Notes: generated from the letters alone by a model not told the origin. DNA of 28,664 bases from an uncultured Oscillospiraceae bacterium (GCA_900757695.1 CAAEOU010000087.1:1-28664), one strand, 5' to 3'. Counted from the stretch's first letter, positions 8,268 through 16,902 are shown. A program made the numbers and translations.

Positions 8268-8279
8268 TCAACGGGAAAT

Positions 8280-8316
8280 AAATCAGCTGTGGGAAACGGT
8301 ATCCCACAGCTGATTT
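8280..8316 (+). terminator. Terminator after the oxidoreductase gene
   Basis: Perfect 15-bp inverted repeat (AAATCAGCTGTGGGA and complement) with a 7-nt loop, 12 nt after the stop. The 3' arm ends in TTT followed by GCTTTG. Confidence 0.8.
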
Positions 8317-8342
8317 GCTTTGTGGCATCCTGCTTTGACACC

Positions 8343-8371
8343 TTGACAACGAAAAGTAACTACCGTAAAAT
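8343..8371 (+). promoter_or_regulatory. Near-consensus promoter of the HD-domain gene
   Basis: TTGACA (8343-8348), exact 17-nt spacer, TAAAAT (8366-8371). It is among the best housekeeping-sigma promoters in the window. Predicted transcription start is near 8378, giving a leader of about 90 nt. Confidence 0.8.
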
Positions 8372-8377
8372 AATAGA

Positions 8378-8468
8378 TAAAAGGGTCTTTTCACTGAGCG
8401 CCTGAAGCTTAAAAACGTGTGGGCGCAAGGTCGGTACAGGCCCCTATTTTGGCTGATGGAGGAATAGC
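8378..8468 (+). other. Structured 5' leader of the HD-domain gene
   Basis: The leader holds a small AAAAG/CTTTT hairpin (about 8379-8391) and a GCGCC/GGCGC pairing (8398-8402 with 8422-8426). A GGCC/GGC-rich segment follows just before the GGAGG ribosome binding site at about 8458. This could support regulated translation. I could not match it to a known riboswitch class. Confidence 0.3.
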
Positions 8469-10397
8469 ATGGAGCAATACTTTGAGGAATACATGTCCCG
8501 CAGTGTTCTAATTCGAAATCTGTCTATGCCGCCGGAATCGCAGTGCAGCGATGCGGCTCGGTTTTACCGGCAGTTTGTGGAGAACTATATCAGTATTAAA
8601 GGCTTGCTGCAGGAAAATCGGGCAATGCTGGATCGCAAAGTATATGCGCCGTTAAAACGGATCCCGGATATCAGCGAAGAAACGGCGGCAGAGCTGATGG
8701 ATTTTTCAGACAAGCTGGCTGACACACGGACGCTGGAAATGGTGGATGTTCGGCTGGGATGGGTCATTGCGGATCAACTGATGCCATTTTATGTCAGGCT
8801 GCTTCAGCATGACGATAGCGTATCCAATCTGGAAAAGTACATCCACTGCTTGTACCGCCGTCAGGTGCTGGCCTATAACGTGGGTCAGACCTGTGACCGG
8901 GGTAAGATTACGGAGCCGATTTGTCAGCCGTATTGGGATTGCATTGAGGACAGCATGGAAAAAGCAAGACCCTATCTGGAGGATATTTCTGTATTCGCAA
9001 CGCTTTCCCAGCAGACCCAGAATGAGCTTTTGACCATGGAATTGTTCAGTGCGACAGCCTATGAGCGGTTATATTATGATGAAAAGTTGATCCGAAAGCA
9101 GATTGCCTGCTATCAGCGGCATATTCAGCGGTTGTCAGATCCGGCATTTCAGAAAGTGGCGCCCTCTGAGGACATAGAGTTTGATATCTTTTCCGGGTAT
9201 GCCTATCTGATGCAGATACAGGAGTTCCTGTACTGGGTCGATGCACCGGAGGATATCCTTCAAATATTGGACGAGGCGGCGACATATACGGTGGCCTATA
9301 TCCATAAGTACCCGGATAACCATCGGGTGGATCTGCAATATGCGCAGTCCTCTCAGCAAATCGTGGAGTTTTATCTTGGCAAATCCAGCTTGGAAGATAT
9401 GCTGGAATTTTATCGCCGATGGACAGATGCGCGGGATAACCATAGCTACGACTATATGAGCATGGATGCGAATCTGCTCCCCTTCTTTACGGTCCTTTGG
9501 ATGTGCCGGGCGCATCCGGAACGAATCGATGCATGCAGGGAATATCTTTTGGAGGCCCAGCGCCATTCTTTTGAATATATCTGTTCGGCACGGGATCAGG
9601 GAGCCTATCACACGCTGCAACGGTTTGCGAGCTATATTATGGCAGATTATGTGGAGCTGGAGGGCGGGATCTCGTTCCGGGATTACTATGAGATGCTCCT
9701 TGTGACAACGCAGCCTGCACTCTATGTCCACTGCTATATGACGGCACAGATCTCAAGACTGATTTTGAGCGCTCTGTATGAGACAAAGCCGGAGCTGCTG
9801 ATCGGCACACTGGGCTGCGAGACGGTAGAGGACGTTCATAAGGCAATCGATAAGATCCATGAGTTCCTGTATTCCTGCTGTATTTTCCACGATATTGGGA
9901 AGATGTTCTTTTTGGACACCATTAATCTCTATAACAGGATGCTGTTCCCGGGAGAATTTGAGATTATCAAGATCCACCCGGTGCTGGGGCATGAGGTGCT
10001 TCAGCGGCAAAAGTCTACGCGCGCCTATGCGGAAGCGGCATTGTACCATCACAAATGGTACGATGACAAAGGCGGCTACCCAAATGATGTCTCCTACAGT
10101 GGTGTGGAGAACGCAATCCTCTACCAGATCATCATCTGTGCGGACTGCACAGATGCGGCAACGGATTCTGTGGGCAGGACCTACAGTGCCGGGAAAAGCG
10201 TACAGGATATGGTGGCGGATATGCGGGTTAATGCGGGCCGGATGTTCAACCCGGATCTGGTGGCACTGTTTGATCAGCAAAAGCTGGTAGATGAAGTGGA
10301 CGATCTGGTGACCAATCGCCGGGAGAAAATCTACTACCGGGTGTTCCGTCTGGCGGAGCGGGCAGCCATGGAGGAAAATTCGGAAGCCAATTTATAA
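8469..10397 (+). CDS. HD-domain (HD-GYP-like) phosphohydrolase
   Basis: 642 residues, no signal peptide or membrane segment. Residues 1 to about 410 are an alpha-helical region of unknown function, possibly TPR-like. Residues about 415-610 form an HD-GYP-type domain: H421 in the first helix, H474-D475 followed by IGK, H503, the pair H527-H528, and GGYP in place of the canonical GxGYP, then a CADCTDA segment. These residues form the metal site of c-di-GMP phosphodiesterases, so c-di-GMP or another cyclic dinucleotide is the likely substrate, with some doubt because the GYP region is not exact. It is transcribed alone from the strong promoter at 8343, with a hairpin at 10429. GGAGG precedes the ATG by 6 nt. 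An intact HD-GYP/GGDEF protein lies 4 kb away. Confidence 0.8.
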   Translation: MEQYFEEYMSRSVLIRNLSMPPESQCSDAARFYRQFVENYISIKGLLQENRAMLDRKVYAPLKRIPDISEETAAELMDFSDKLADTRTLEMVDVRLGWVIADQLMPFYVRLLQHDDSVSNLEKYIHCLYRRQVLAYNVGQTCDRGKITEPICQPYWDCIEDSMEKARPYLEDISVFATLSQQTQNELLTMELFSATAYERLYYDEKLIRKQIACYQRHIQRLSDPAFQKVAPSEDIEFDIFSGYAYLMQIQEFLYWVDAPEDILQILDEAATYTVAYIHKYPDNHRVDLQYAQSSQQIVEFYLGKSSLEDMLEFYRRWTDARDNHSYDYMSMDANLLPFFTVLWMCRAHPERIDACREYLLEAQRHSFEYICSARDQGAYHTLQRFASYIMADYVELEGGISFRDYYEMLLVTTQPALYVHCYMTAQISRLILSALYETKPELLIGTLGCETVEDVHKAIDKIHEFLYSCCIFHDIGKMFFLDTINLYNRMLFPGEFEIIKIHPVLGHEVLQRQKSTRAYAEAALYHHKWYDDKGGYPNDVSYSGVENAILYQIIICADCTDAATDSVGRTYSAGKSVQDMVADMRVNAGRMFNPDLVALFDQQKLVDEVDDLVTNRREKIYYRVFRLAERAAMEENSEANL

Positions 10398-10424
10398 CGC
10401 TGCGGATACGGGAATTGTGCATAC

Positions 10425-10468
10425 AAAGGAGCACCTATGTCACAATGATATAGGTGCTCTTTCTTTGT
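10425..10468 (+). terminator. Terminator after the HD-domain gene
   Basis: 10-bp inverted repeat GAGCACCTAT (10429-10438) with its complement (10450-10459), 11-nt loop, followed by the U-rich run TTTCTTTG. Confidence 0.75.
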
Positions 10469-10537
10469 GGTGGGCATGCCATTGCTGCGGCCGGCATAGC
10501 TTTGAGCTACAGGACGGGTTTTTGCGGCGGACTGTGT

Positions 10538-10543
10538 TATAAT
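10538..10543 (+). promoter_or_regulatory. Candidate -10 box of the NUDIX gene
   Basis: Exact TATAAT 22 nt upstream of the chosen ATG. No good -35 box is visible at 16-18 nt. Its position rules out translation from the upstream ATG at 10542. Confidence 0.45.
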
Positions 10544-10565
10544 GATGATTGCAAAGGGGCGAAAA

Positions 10566-11123
10566 ATGGATCAAAAAATACCGGAACGGGCAGCCATGGA
10601 GCGGGCGCTGCGGACCGTGCTGACAGCACATGGGCTTTTACGGCCACGCTATGCGGTGGTGCTTCCGGTGCTGTATTCGGCACAGGGGCCGGAGCTGCTG
10701 ATCGAGGTGCGGGGCGCAGGTATTTCACAGCCGAGTGATCCCTGCTTCCCCGGGGGAAAGATAGAGCCGGGGGAGACGCCGGCGGCAGCGGCCAGCCGTG
10801 AGCTGGCGGAAGAACTGGGGATCCTTGCATCGCCGGAGTGCTTTCTGGGACAGCTGCCTACCGTAAATACATATCTTGGAAGTCAAACGGATCTGTTTGT
10901 GTGTATCCTTCCCGGTGATGCGGCGGATGCAGCACGGCCCAATCCCGCAGAGGTGGCAGAGCTGCTGCGGGTGCCGCTTTCCTGCTTCTTGGAAGCGCCC
11001 GATGCTGCCAGCTATCCGGTAAAGGGCCACACCATTTGGGGAATGACCGCTGGTGCGATTCGGCATTTCTGCCGGGCGTGGAGGGCGGCGGAGGCATTGC
11101 TGGAACGGCAGGGACTAATTTGA
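10566..11123 (+). CDS. NUDIX hydrolase, possibly CoA-pyrophosphatase-like
   Basis: 185 residues from the ATG at 10566, preceded by AAAGGGG at 6-nt spacing. A complete NUDIX box begins at G64 (GGKIEPGET) and continues to RELAEELGI, matching Gx5Ex7REUxEExGU with E70, R78, E79, E82 and E83. The sequence before it (LLIEVRGAG ... PCFPGGK) resembles the FPGG region of CoA/NudL-type NUDIX enzymes, so cleavage of CoA or a related nucleoside diphosphate derivative is plausible. It is monocistronic, ending in a strong terminator. There is no visible functional link to the neighbouring loci. Confidence 0.88.
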   Translation: MDQKIPERAAMERALRTVLTAHGLLRPRYAVVLPVLYSAQGPELLIEVRGAGISQPSDPCFPGGKIEPGETPAAAASRELAEELGILASPECFLGQLPTVNTYLGSQTDLFVCILPGDAADAARPNPAEVAELLRVPLSCFLEAPDAASYPVKGHTIWGMTAGAIRHFCRAWRAAEALLERQGLI

Positions 11124-11128
11124 CATGC

Positions 11129-11167
11129 AAAATCCCGTCTGATCCGGTTGGGTCGGACGGGATTTTT
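11129..11167 (+). terminator. Strong terminator after the NUDIX gene
   Basis: 17-bp stem (with two G-U pairs), GGTT loop, flanked by AAAA on the left and TTTTT on the right, immediately after the stop codon. Confidence 0.92.
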
Positions 11168-11222
11168 GAGTGAAACTGGATATAAAGGAATAAAAAGATG
11201 GCAAATGATAGGGGCGTCAATT

Positions 11223-11236
11223 ATTGATATATCAAT
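11223..11236. promoter_or_regulatory. 14-bp perfect palindrome upstream of SBP2
   Basis: ATTGATATATCAAT is fully self-complementary and sits 28 nt upstream of the SBP2 -35 box, a suitable place for an activator or repressor. The half-site TTGAT matches FNR half-sites, but the 2-nt spacer is shorter than the usual 4. Confidence 0.35.
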
Positions 11237-11263
11237 CCGCAACTTTTTATAGGTGCGGCACTC

Positions 11264-11293
11264 TTGTAAAGTTTACCGGCCCCATGCTATATT
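11264..11293 (+). promoter_or_regulatory. Candidate promoter of SBP2
   Basis: TTGTAA (11264-11269), 18-nt spacer, TATATT (11288-11293). The leader of about 110 nt contains two stem-loops (GTCTG/CAGAC at 11310-11332 and GCTCCGC/GCGGAGC at 11343-11377) before the AAGGAGG site. Confidence 0.6.
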
Positions 11294-11412
11294 GAGCTTA
11301 GAACGGGCGGTCTGACCAACCAGCCTGCAGACGGCATACTTGGCTCCGCTACAGGCGACTGCGGCAATGTGCGGAGCGGGGATGCACGACAATATAAGAA
11401 GGAGGAAAACAA

Positions 11413-13119
11413 ATGAAAAAGATCCTTGCGTTCATTCTGACGATCTCCATGCTGTGTGCCATGAGCGCCTGCGGCGCAGGCACATCCTCTGCACCAGCGA
11501 GCAGTCAGCCGGAGGCTACGACTGCACCTGCGGAGGAAACGCAGTCTGCCCCGGAGGCGCCTTCGCAAGAGCCGACAGAGGCTCCCTCCGCAGAGGAACC
11601 GGCTTCGGCAGAAGACGTGACGCCGGAACCCGCCAATCAAATTGAATATCCGCTGGAAGAGTCGTACACCTTTACGATGACGGCCACCCTGCGAAATAAT
11701 GTTTTGCAGGTACTGGGGGATGACGACTTTTCCGTGACCTCGGCATACCGGGGCTTGGAAGCGGCCACCGGATGCAGCATTGACTTTAATATGCTGGGTG
11801 AGGCTACCGCAGAGGAAAAGACCAATATTATGCTGGCTTCCGGGGACATGACCGACTTTTATACTGGCCTTGGCAGCTATGGCAACAATCTCACCGGCGC
11901 AATCCATGACGGTATCCTGTTCGACATGGCGCCCATGCTGGAGGAATATGCACCGGACTATAAGGCATTGCTGGACAGCGATGCAGAGCTGGCAGCCAGC
12001 GCCACCAATCCCGATGGCACCATCAGTATGTTTGTCAGTCAGGCAGCCGATGTGGTGGAAAAGGGCATCCTGATCCGTCAGGACTGGCTGGATAAGCTGG
12101 GACTGGAGGCACCCACCAATCGGGAAGCGCTGGAGGATATTCTCCATCAGTTCCAGTCGGAGATGGGCGCATCTATGCCGATCCTCATGAACTTTGGACT
12201 GGAGACCGGCCTCAGCGGCTCCTTCAATGTGTCCTATGCGGGTATGCGCAGCATGGATTATCAGCTGACAGAACCCAACGGCAAGGAGGTCGTGGCCTGC
12301 TTTGCCTCTGAAAACTTCATTGAATATCTTGTGTATCTGAACCACCTGTATAACGATGGCCTGATCACCGATGACTTTATGAGCACCGGACGGGAATACG
12401 GCAACTGGGAATCTTCCTACTATTCCGGCAAGTGCGGCGTATGGTCCGACGGCTTCCGGGAGCTGGATCCCGCCAACCGCAGCAATGCGGATGACCCGAA
12501 CTATATGGTTTCGCCGATTGCACTGACCGATTATGACTGCCATGTGGCAGAGCGTTCCACCGCCTCTATGAACGGCATGCTGTTCCTGACCACTGCCTGC
12601 GAAAAGCCGGAGCTGGCCATGGAAATGATCAACTATTGCTACACCACCGATGGCCGCCACAATGGCCTTTACGGCATGGAGGGCGAAGGCTATACCCTGA
12701 CCGATGACGGAAAGGTTCAGCTTACAGAGAATTTGACCAACAACCCCAACTGGTCCCTGAACAATGCACTGCTTTGGTATGGTGCGGCGCAGTGGATGCC
12801 CACTTGCACGGATATGGAGTACTATGAGCTGATCGGTGCCAAGGAGTCCATTGACGGCATTAAGTACTGGACAGACAACGGCGGCGACAAGGCCATGAAG
12901 CTGCCTGCAGGCGTCAGCCTGTCCGCCGAGGCCAACACAGAGTTTAACAATCTGGCCAGTGATGTACTGACCCTGTTCTCCGAAGGTGCAGTCCGGGTAG
13001 TGACCGGCGCACTGGATGAAGCAGGCTACCGGGCGCTGATTGAGGATGCAAACGGTATGGGCCTTGCCCGTATGACGGAGCTGTATCAGGAAGCTTATGA
13101 CGCTTATCTGGCAGGTTAA
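11413..13119 (+). CDS. Extracellular solute-binding lipoprotein (SBP2)
   Basis: 568 residues. The lipoprotein signal peptide ends in the lipobox MSAC with Cys 20. An Ala/Pro/Glu/Ser-rich linker (about 21-75) leads to the solute-binding domain. Shared with SBP1 and SBP3 are ILIRQDWLDKLGLEAP and a YLVYLNHLYNDGLITDDFMS block, though SBP2 is the most divergent of the three. The ATG has AAGAAGGAGG 7 nt upstream. It has its own promoter and terminator and no permease or ATPase neighbours, so it is an orphan binding protein. It is separated from the SnoaL loci, but the shared family suggests a related ligand class. The ligand is unknown. Confidence 0.85.
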   Translation: MKKILAFILTISMLCAMSACGAGTSSAPASSQPEATTAPAEETQSAPEAPSQEPTEAPSAEEPASAEDVTPEPANQIEYPLEESYTFTMTATLRNNVLQVLGDDDFSVTSAYRGLEAATGCSIDFNMLGEATAEEKTNIMLASGDMTDFYTGLGSYGNNLTGAIHDGILFDMAPMLEEYAPDYKALLDSDAELAASATNPDGTISMFVSQAADVVEKGILIRQDWLDKLGLEAPTNREALEDILHQFQSEMGASMPILMNFGLETGLSGSFNVSYAGMRSMDYQLTEPNGKEVVACFASENFIEYLVYLNHLYNDGLITDDFMSTGREYGNWESSYYSGKCGVWSDGFRELDPANRSNADDPNYMVSPIALTDYDCHVAERSTASMNGMLFLTTACEKPELAMEMINYCYTTDGRHNGLYGMEGEGYTLTDDGKVQLTENLTNNPNWSLNNALLWYGAAQWMPTCTDMEYYELIGAKESIDGIKYWTDNGGDKAMKLPAGVSLSAEANTEFNNLASDVLTLFSEGAVRVVTGALDEAGYRALIEDANGMGLARMTELYQEAYDAYLAG

Positions 13120-13129
13120 GCTTTAGAAT

Positions 13130-13167
13130 CAAAAACTCCCCAGTGCCGCAGCACTGGGGAGTTTTTG
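13130..13167. terminator. Bidirectional terminator between SBP2 and the decayed kinase
   Basis: Perfect 17-bp inverted repeat with a CGCA loop, A-tract on the left and T-tract on the right, placed between convergent reading directions. Confidence 0.93.
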
Positions 13168-13185
13168 TACCAGTTCGGTATTCCT

Positions 13186-14061
13186 TTAGAAGAGTGACGC
13201 ACAAATAAACGTCTCCTTATCGGGGCTGGGGGGGGTAACTAAGTTCCGCATGGTCTTCTCCAGAACGGAAATATCGATGGGCTTGGAGATGTGTGCATCC
13301 ATGCCGGAGTCGATGCGTTGCTGTACATCCTCGGAGAAGGCATTGACGGTCATTGCAACAATGGGAATGGTTTGACCAAGGGGGTTCTTACTGCGGCGGA
13401 TGGCCATGGCGGCCTCGCAACCGGTCATTTTCGGCATCTGCACATCCATATGTGGCTCGGAAAAATGGTCGTGGTTGATCGTAAAGCACCCTTGAAGCTG
13501 ATGCGGACGCCCACCTACATTCGCTGTGTATGTAATCACATATTCCGATTGCTGAGACAGCACATGCTTTAGGTTTGATAGCTTGGTGGCTTCTAAAAAG
13601 TGCTGCCGATCGTCTGCATCAATAATGGCAGAGGCATAGTGCTGGATGCAATGGGTGTAGTCGTTGCTGTCCCTACTCCAACTGGTGGGGCAAATCGTAT
13701 CGCTCAGAGAGAACTGTTCCTCCTGCACGGTGACAAGATTTACATCAATCAAAAAGATGTAATCATCACTAATGCCCTGCAGAATAGAAGTGACACGCTG
13801 CATATCTACCTGCTCTCGATCTGCCACTGCCTTTTTATGGTCAAGGTAGATCAGCTGTGCGCACAGCCAGATCACAGCGATGCCCAAAGGGATGATGGCA
13901 ACCCGCTGATCCCGGTTTGCGCCGTTGATCATCTTTCAGGTAGCCTCGGAAGAAAACAGCTGCAGCAGCGACCAGTCGGAGCCCCGCACCGGTATGATCT
14001 TTTCGGCGGAGGTGCCGCTGTTGCCGGTGTAAGAAAAGCTGGTGTTGGTCTGCGTACAAAT
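13186..14061 (-). pseudogene. Remnant of a hybrid sensor histidine kinase
   Basis: Read from 14061 down, the remnant contains: the end of an extracytoplasmic sensor domain (GTSAEKIIPVRGSDW), an in-frame TGA at 13936-13938, a membrane segment (VAIIPLGIAVIWLCAQLIYL, after the open frame restarts at 13932), and a degenerate PAS-like region. It then jumps directly into the second half of a receiver domain from MDVQMPKMTG to ISKPIDISVLEKTMRNL. The dimerisation/phosphotransfer and ATPase domains and the first half of the receiver are missing. The usual N-terminus is also missing, because the frame joins HPt sequence upstream. This is the pattern of a gene reduced by at least two deletions plus a nonsense change. 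A 248-residue protein from 13932 could still be made but could not phosphorylate. The domain calls are by motif. Confidence 0.75.
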
Positions 14062-14375
14062 GGCATCCTGCACGGTACGGTACAGGGCGGCGGCACTTTC
14101 CGGCATGGCCGTGGCATTACGAAGTGCTTCTGTTAGATCAGAACTGGCGGCAGCAGATTACCAAGGCCCAGGTTCAGGGCAACGCCCTTGAGCGTATGGG
14201 CCGCATGAAAGGCATCTACTGCGCTTTGCGTGCCCATGGCGGCAGAAAGCGTTGCCATGCTGCTATCCTTGGGAAATAAGTGGAGAAATTTAATGACCAG
14301 AACATCCATTTGGAAGCGGCCCACTACATCTTTGCAGTCTCCACCCACGGCTTCATAAAATTCCTGAATTGTCAT
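14062..14375 (-). pseudogene. Frameshifted HPt (histidine phosphotransfer) protein gene
   Basis: The ATG at 14375-14373 overlaps the stop of the upstream response regulator (ATGA), so it was translationally coupled. The open frame gives 80 residues with the HPt signature AAHTLKGVALNLG (phosphoacceptor His 60), then ends at 14133 after GNLLPPVLI. One frame over, without a gap, the sequence reads AASSDLTEALRNATAMPESA, which is the normal continuation of the HPt helix. A one-base deletion near 14151-14156 therefore explains the break. After about 14062 the frame passes into sensor-kinase sequence. The truncated product lacks the last helices of the bundle. It was presumably the relay between the lost kinase and a response regulator. 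Confidence 0.75.
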
Positions 14376-16834
14376 ATTGAAAGCTCCTCTCGAAACAGTA
14401 CAGCGCAGTTCTTCTCCTGCTTTGCCTGATATAGCGCAATATCAGCCATGTGGATGATACCGGATATCTTACCGTAGGCGTAGGCACCGCCGGCACTGGC
14501 GGTGATGCGGAGATCCGGCTGCTCGGGGATTTGTACAGTGGAAACTGCGTGAATTATTTTTTCCAGCTTTTCCTCCAGAATGTAGGAGGGAAGGTTGTGG
14601 AACAGCAGGAAAAACTCGTCTCCGCCGTAACGAATCAGTTTATCGTTGCTGCGAACGGCGGAACGAATGGCCTGCGCGATCCGATAGAGGGCTGCATCGC
14701 CGGCAATATGGCCGAAAGTGTCATTGACCTGCTTGAAGTTGTCGATATCGATCATGGCGAAGGCGTATTCGCCCACCAGATTCTTCAGCCGGTCATCGTA
14801 GTAGCGGCGATTGTAGACTTTTGTGGTGGAGTCAATGTAGACCTGCCGGTTCCGCACCAGCAGCTGATTGATGACACTTTCCTCCGCACCACTGCCCACC
14901 ATGTCGCTGAAATGGATGGGATTGACGCATTCCAGAGAGTAGGGATGCCCATCTACCTCAATACAGGTGGCGATAATATAGTACACCTCGTTGCCTACGG
15001 CTTCTACTTTGCTGACGGGCTTGTGCGTACGGATGGTTTCCAGTGAAATGCAGCGGTCACAGCGCTTTGCTTTCTCCCAGACGGAGTAGCAGTGCCGACT
15101 GCTCTCCAGCGTATGCCCGCCGATGCCATTGGAGACCTGCATACAAATGGAAGGATCTACTAGACGAACGGTTTCAAAGATGTTCCGGTAACGCTGGAAC
15201 ACCATGCCCAGCTGATCTCCGGCAATCCGCATGACATTGTCCTCGCAGGTGTACACCGGGGGAACCTCATCTTCATCATCGGTGAATTCCATGGAGATAT
15301 CGTGATAATTGGCAAGGCGGCTGTATTCCGCCTCGATGTCCTGAATCTTTCCCAGCAGGGATTTGCACTTGCCGGGCTCCGTGTTGGACCATGTGATCAA
15401 AATGGCAATTTTACACCATCGGAGCTGGCCGCTGAGAACCAGCTGGGCTTCCAGCTCGATATACTGCTCGTCAATGGGAAGCGCATTGAGCCGGTCTTCT
15501 ATGGTGTGCACAAGATCGCTGCTGGCTACAGAGAGAAACTCGCTGCGGGTAAGGGGATCGTGGATCACAGAGGGAAGCCCGGTCTGTGCTACAATGCCGT
15601 GGTAAAGGGTCAGTACAGAGGGCTTTGCGGTGTATTCAAACCAAAGCTCATCGCTGAGATCACAGAAGAAGTTCTGACGGCTGTAGGCATCCTCAAGCTG
15701 CTGGGTCATGCGGGCTGTACTCAGATCATGGCTTTTATAGAGGTTCTCCACAGCCCTTTGCGCCGTATATTGGCTCTGTATAACACTGGAGGGCAGTTTT
15801 GCTTCTTCTTTGATTTTTCCGGCAATGTCATCCAGGCAATCCAGCAAGATCGGGTTAAACGTACCGCACTTGCCGTTGTGGATCATAGCCATGGCGGTTT
15901 CCTGAGAATAGGATTCTTTATAGCAGTGCTTGCTGACCAGTGCGTCATAGACATCGGCCACGGAGACGACCTGAGCGGCAATGGGGATCTCCTCCCCTCG
16001 GAGACCGTCTGGATAGCCCTGACCGTCCCAGCGTTCGTGGTGCCAGCGGCAGATTTCAATGGCATATTTGACAAGCCGTTCATCCTGATAAATTGGCAGA
16101 GTAGAGATCATATTTGCGCCCAGCAGAGGATGGCGCTTGATGTTATCAAATTCCTCCGGCGTCAGCGCAGAGTGCTTTGTGAGAATACTTTCGGGAATCA
16201 GGAGTTTGCCGATATCGTGCAGACCTGCTGCGGTGCAGATAGTCTCGATATCATCATGATTCAGCGGGTATTGATCTGTCTTTATCAGCAGCCGCTGCAG
16301 CAGAAGCTCCGTCAAATGGCAGACATTGGACATGTGGGTGCCGCTTTCGCCGTTGCGGAATTCCACGGCATAGCCAAGGATGGAGACCAGAACGGTATTG
16401 TTCTTTCCCTGCTGATCAAACTGATCGGCCACAACGCTCATAAGCTGCTGCTTCTTTGTTTGCAGCAAAATGGCATTGATGATACGCTGACGGACAACGC
16501 TGGAGATATAGGGACGGCTGATATAGTCAGAGACACCAAGTCGGAAGGCACGATCGATATAGGCGCTGTTGGTTTCGGCGGAGATGATGATGGTAGGGAT
16601 GGTATCGATCCAGTGCTTGCGGTTCATTTCGTCCAGAACCTCAAAGCCGTCCATTTCCGGCATGACCAGATCCAGAAGCAGTGCGGCAATGCGGCCCTGA
16701 TAGGATTCCAGCGCGGCAATGGCCTCTTTGCCGTCGGATACTTCGATGATCTCAAAGCCATGTTCCAGCATATTGACAAGGATCGCCCGATTTAGCTCCG
16801 AGTCATCCGCAATGAGCAATTTCTTGTGGTTCAT
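14372..16834 (-). CDS. REC-HD-GYP-GGDEF response regulator (c-di-GMP turnover)
   Basis: 820 residues with three readable domains. The receiver domain (1 to about 120) has acidic DD at 10-11 and phosphoacceptor D55 in LLLDLVMPEMDG. The HD-GYP phosphodiesterase (about 145-340) has H206-D207, H235, H265-H266 and GQGYP, followed by ADVYDAL. A PAS-like middle region contains a Cys cluster, HCYSVWEKAKRCDRC, common in clostridial cyclases. The GGDEF domain (about 660-820) has intact GGDEF at 737-741 and an RxxD inhibitory site (R728-D731) five residues before it. Both synthesis and hydrolysis of c-di-GMP appear possible, with the balance set by phosphorylation. Its promoter is on the minus strand at 16874-16902, with GGAGGAG before the ATG. 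The coupled downstream HPt/kinase is decayed, so its phosphodonor is uncertain. Confidence 0.92.
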   Translation of the reverse strand: MNHKKLLIADDSELNRAILVNMLEHGFEIIEVSDGKEAIAALESYQGRIAALLLDLVMPEMDGFEVLDEMNRKHWIDTIPTIIISAETNSAYIDRAFRLGVSDYISRPYISSVVRQRIINAILLQTKKQQLMSVVADQFDQQGKNNTVLVSILGYAVEFRNGESGTHMSNVCHLTELLLQRLLIKTDQYPLNHDDIETICTAAGLHDIGKLLIPESILTKHSALTPEEFDNIKRHPLLGANMISTLPIYQDERLVKYAIEICRWHHERWDGQGYPDGLRGEEIPIAAQVVSVADVYDALVSKHCYKESYSQETAMAMIHNGKCGTFNPILLDCLDDIAGKIKEEAKLPSSVIQSQYTAQRAVENLYKSHDLSTARMTQQLEDAYSRQNFFCDLSDELWFEYTAKPSVLTLYHGIVAQTGLPSVIHDPLTRSEFLSVASSDLVHTIEDRLNALPIDEQYIELEAQLVLSGQLRWCKIAILITWSNTEPGKCKSLLGKIQDIEAEYSRLANYHDISMEFTDDEDEVPPVYTCEDNVMRIAGDQLGMVFQRYRNIFETVRLVDPSICMQVSNGIGGHTLESSRHCYSVWEKAKRCDRCISLETIRTHKPVSKVEAVGNEVYYIIATCIEVDGHPYSLECVNPIHFSDMVGSGAEESVINQLLVRNRQVYIDSTTKVYNRRYYDDRLKNLVGEYAFAMIDIDNFKQVNDTFGHIAGDAALYRIAQAIRSAVRSNDKLIRYGGDEFFLLFHNLPSYILEEKLEKIIHAVSTVQIPEQPDLRITASAGGAYAYGKISGIIHMADIALYQAKQEKNCAVLFREELSI

Positions 16835-16873
16835 AAATCGATCTCCTCCGCTATGATACTCCTATACAATTTA

Positions 16874-16902
16874 ATCATACGTTTTCTAAGGATGAAAGTC
16901 AA
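16874..16902 (-). promoter_or_regulatory. Promoter of the REC-HD-GYP-GGDEF gene
   Basis: On the minus strand: TTGACT (16902-16897), 17-nt spacer, TATGAT (16879-16874). Predicted leader is about 30 nt. Confidence 0.75.

Noticed and set aside
8391..8460. c-di-GMP-I (GEMM) riboswitch before the HD-domain gene
   Set aside because: A GCGCAAGG segment resembles part of the consensus, but the GGCAAACC block and the matching 3' stem are missing.
11223..11236. FNR box upstream of SBP2
   Set aside because: The TTGAT and ATCAA half-sites are separated by 2 nt and not the 4 nt required; kept only as an unassigned palindrome.
11287..12660. Minus-strand open frame of 457 codons opposite SBP2
   Set aside because: SBP2 on the plus strand has a lipobox, ribosome binding site, promoter and family motifs. 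The antisense product is Arg/His-rich with no domain.
13600..14136. Plus-strand open frame of 178 codons across the decayed kinase
   Set aside because: It has no ribosome binding site and no domain. The minus strand reads as HPt and kinase remnants.
15302..16795. Plus-strand open frame of 497 codons opposite the REC-HD-GYP-GGDEF gene
   Set aside because: The minus-strand gene has three complete domains. The plus frame is a shadow without a ribosome binding site.
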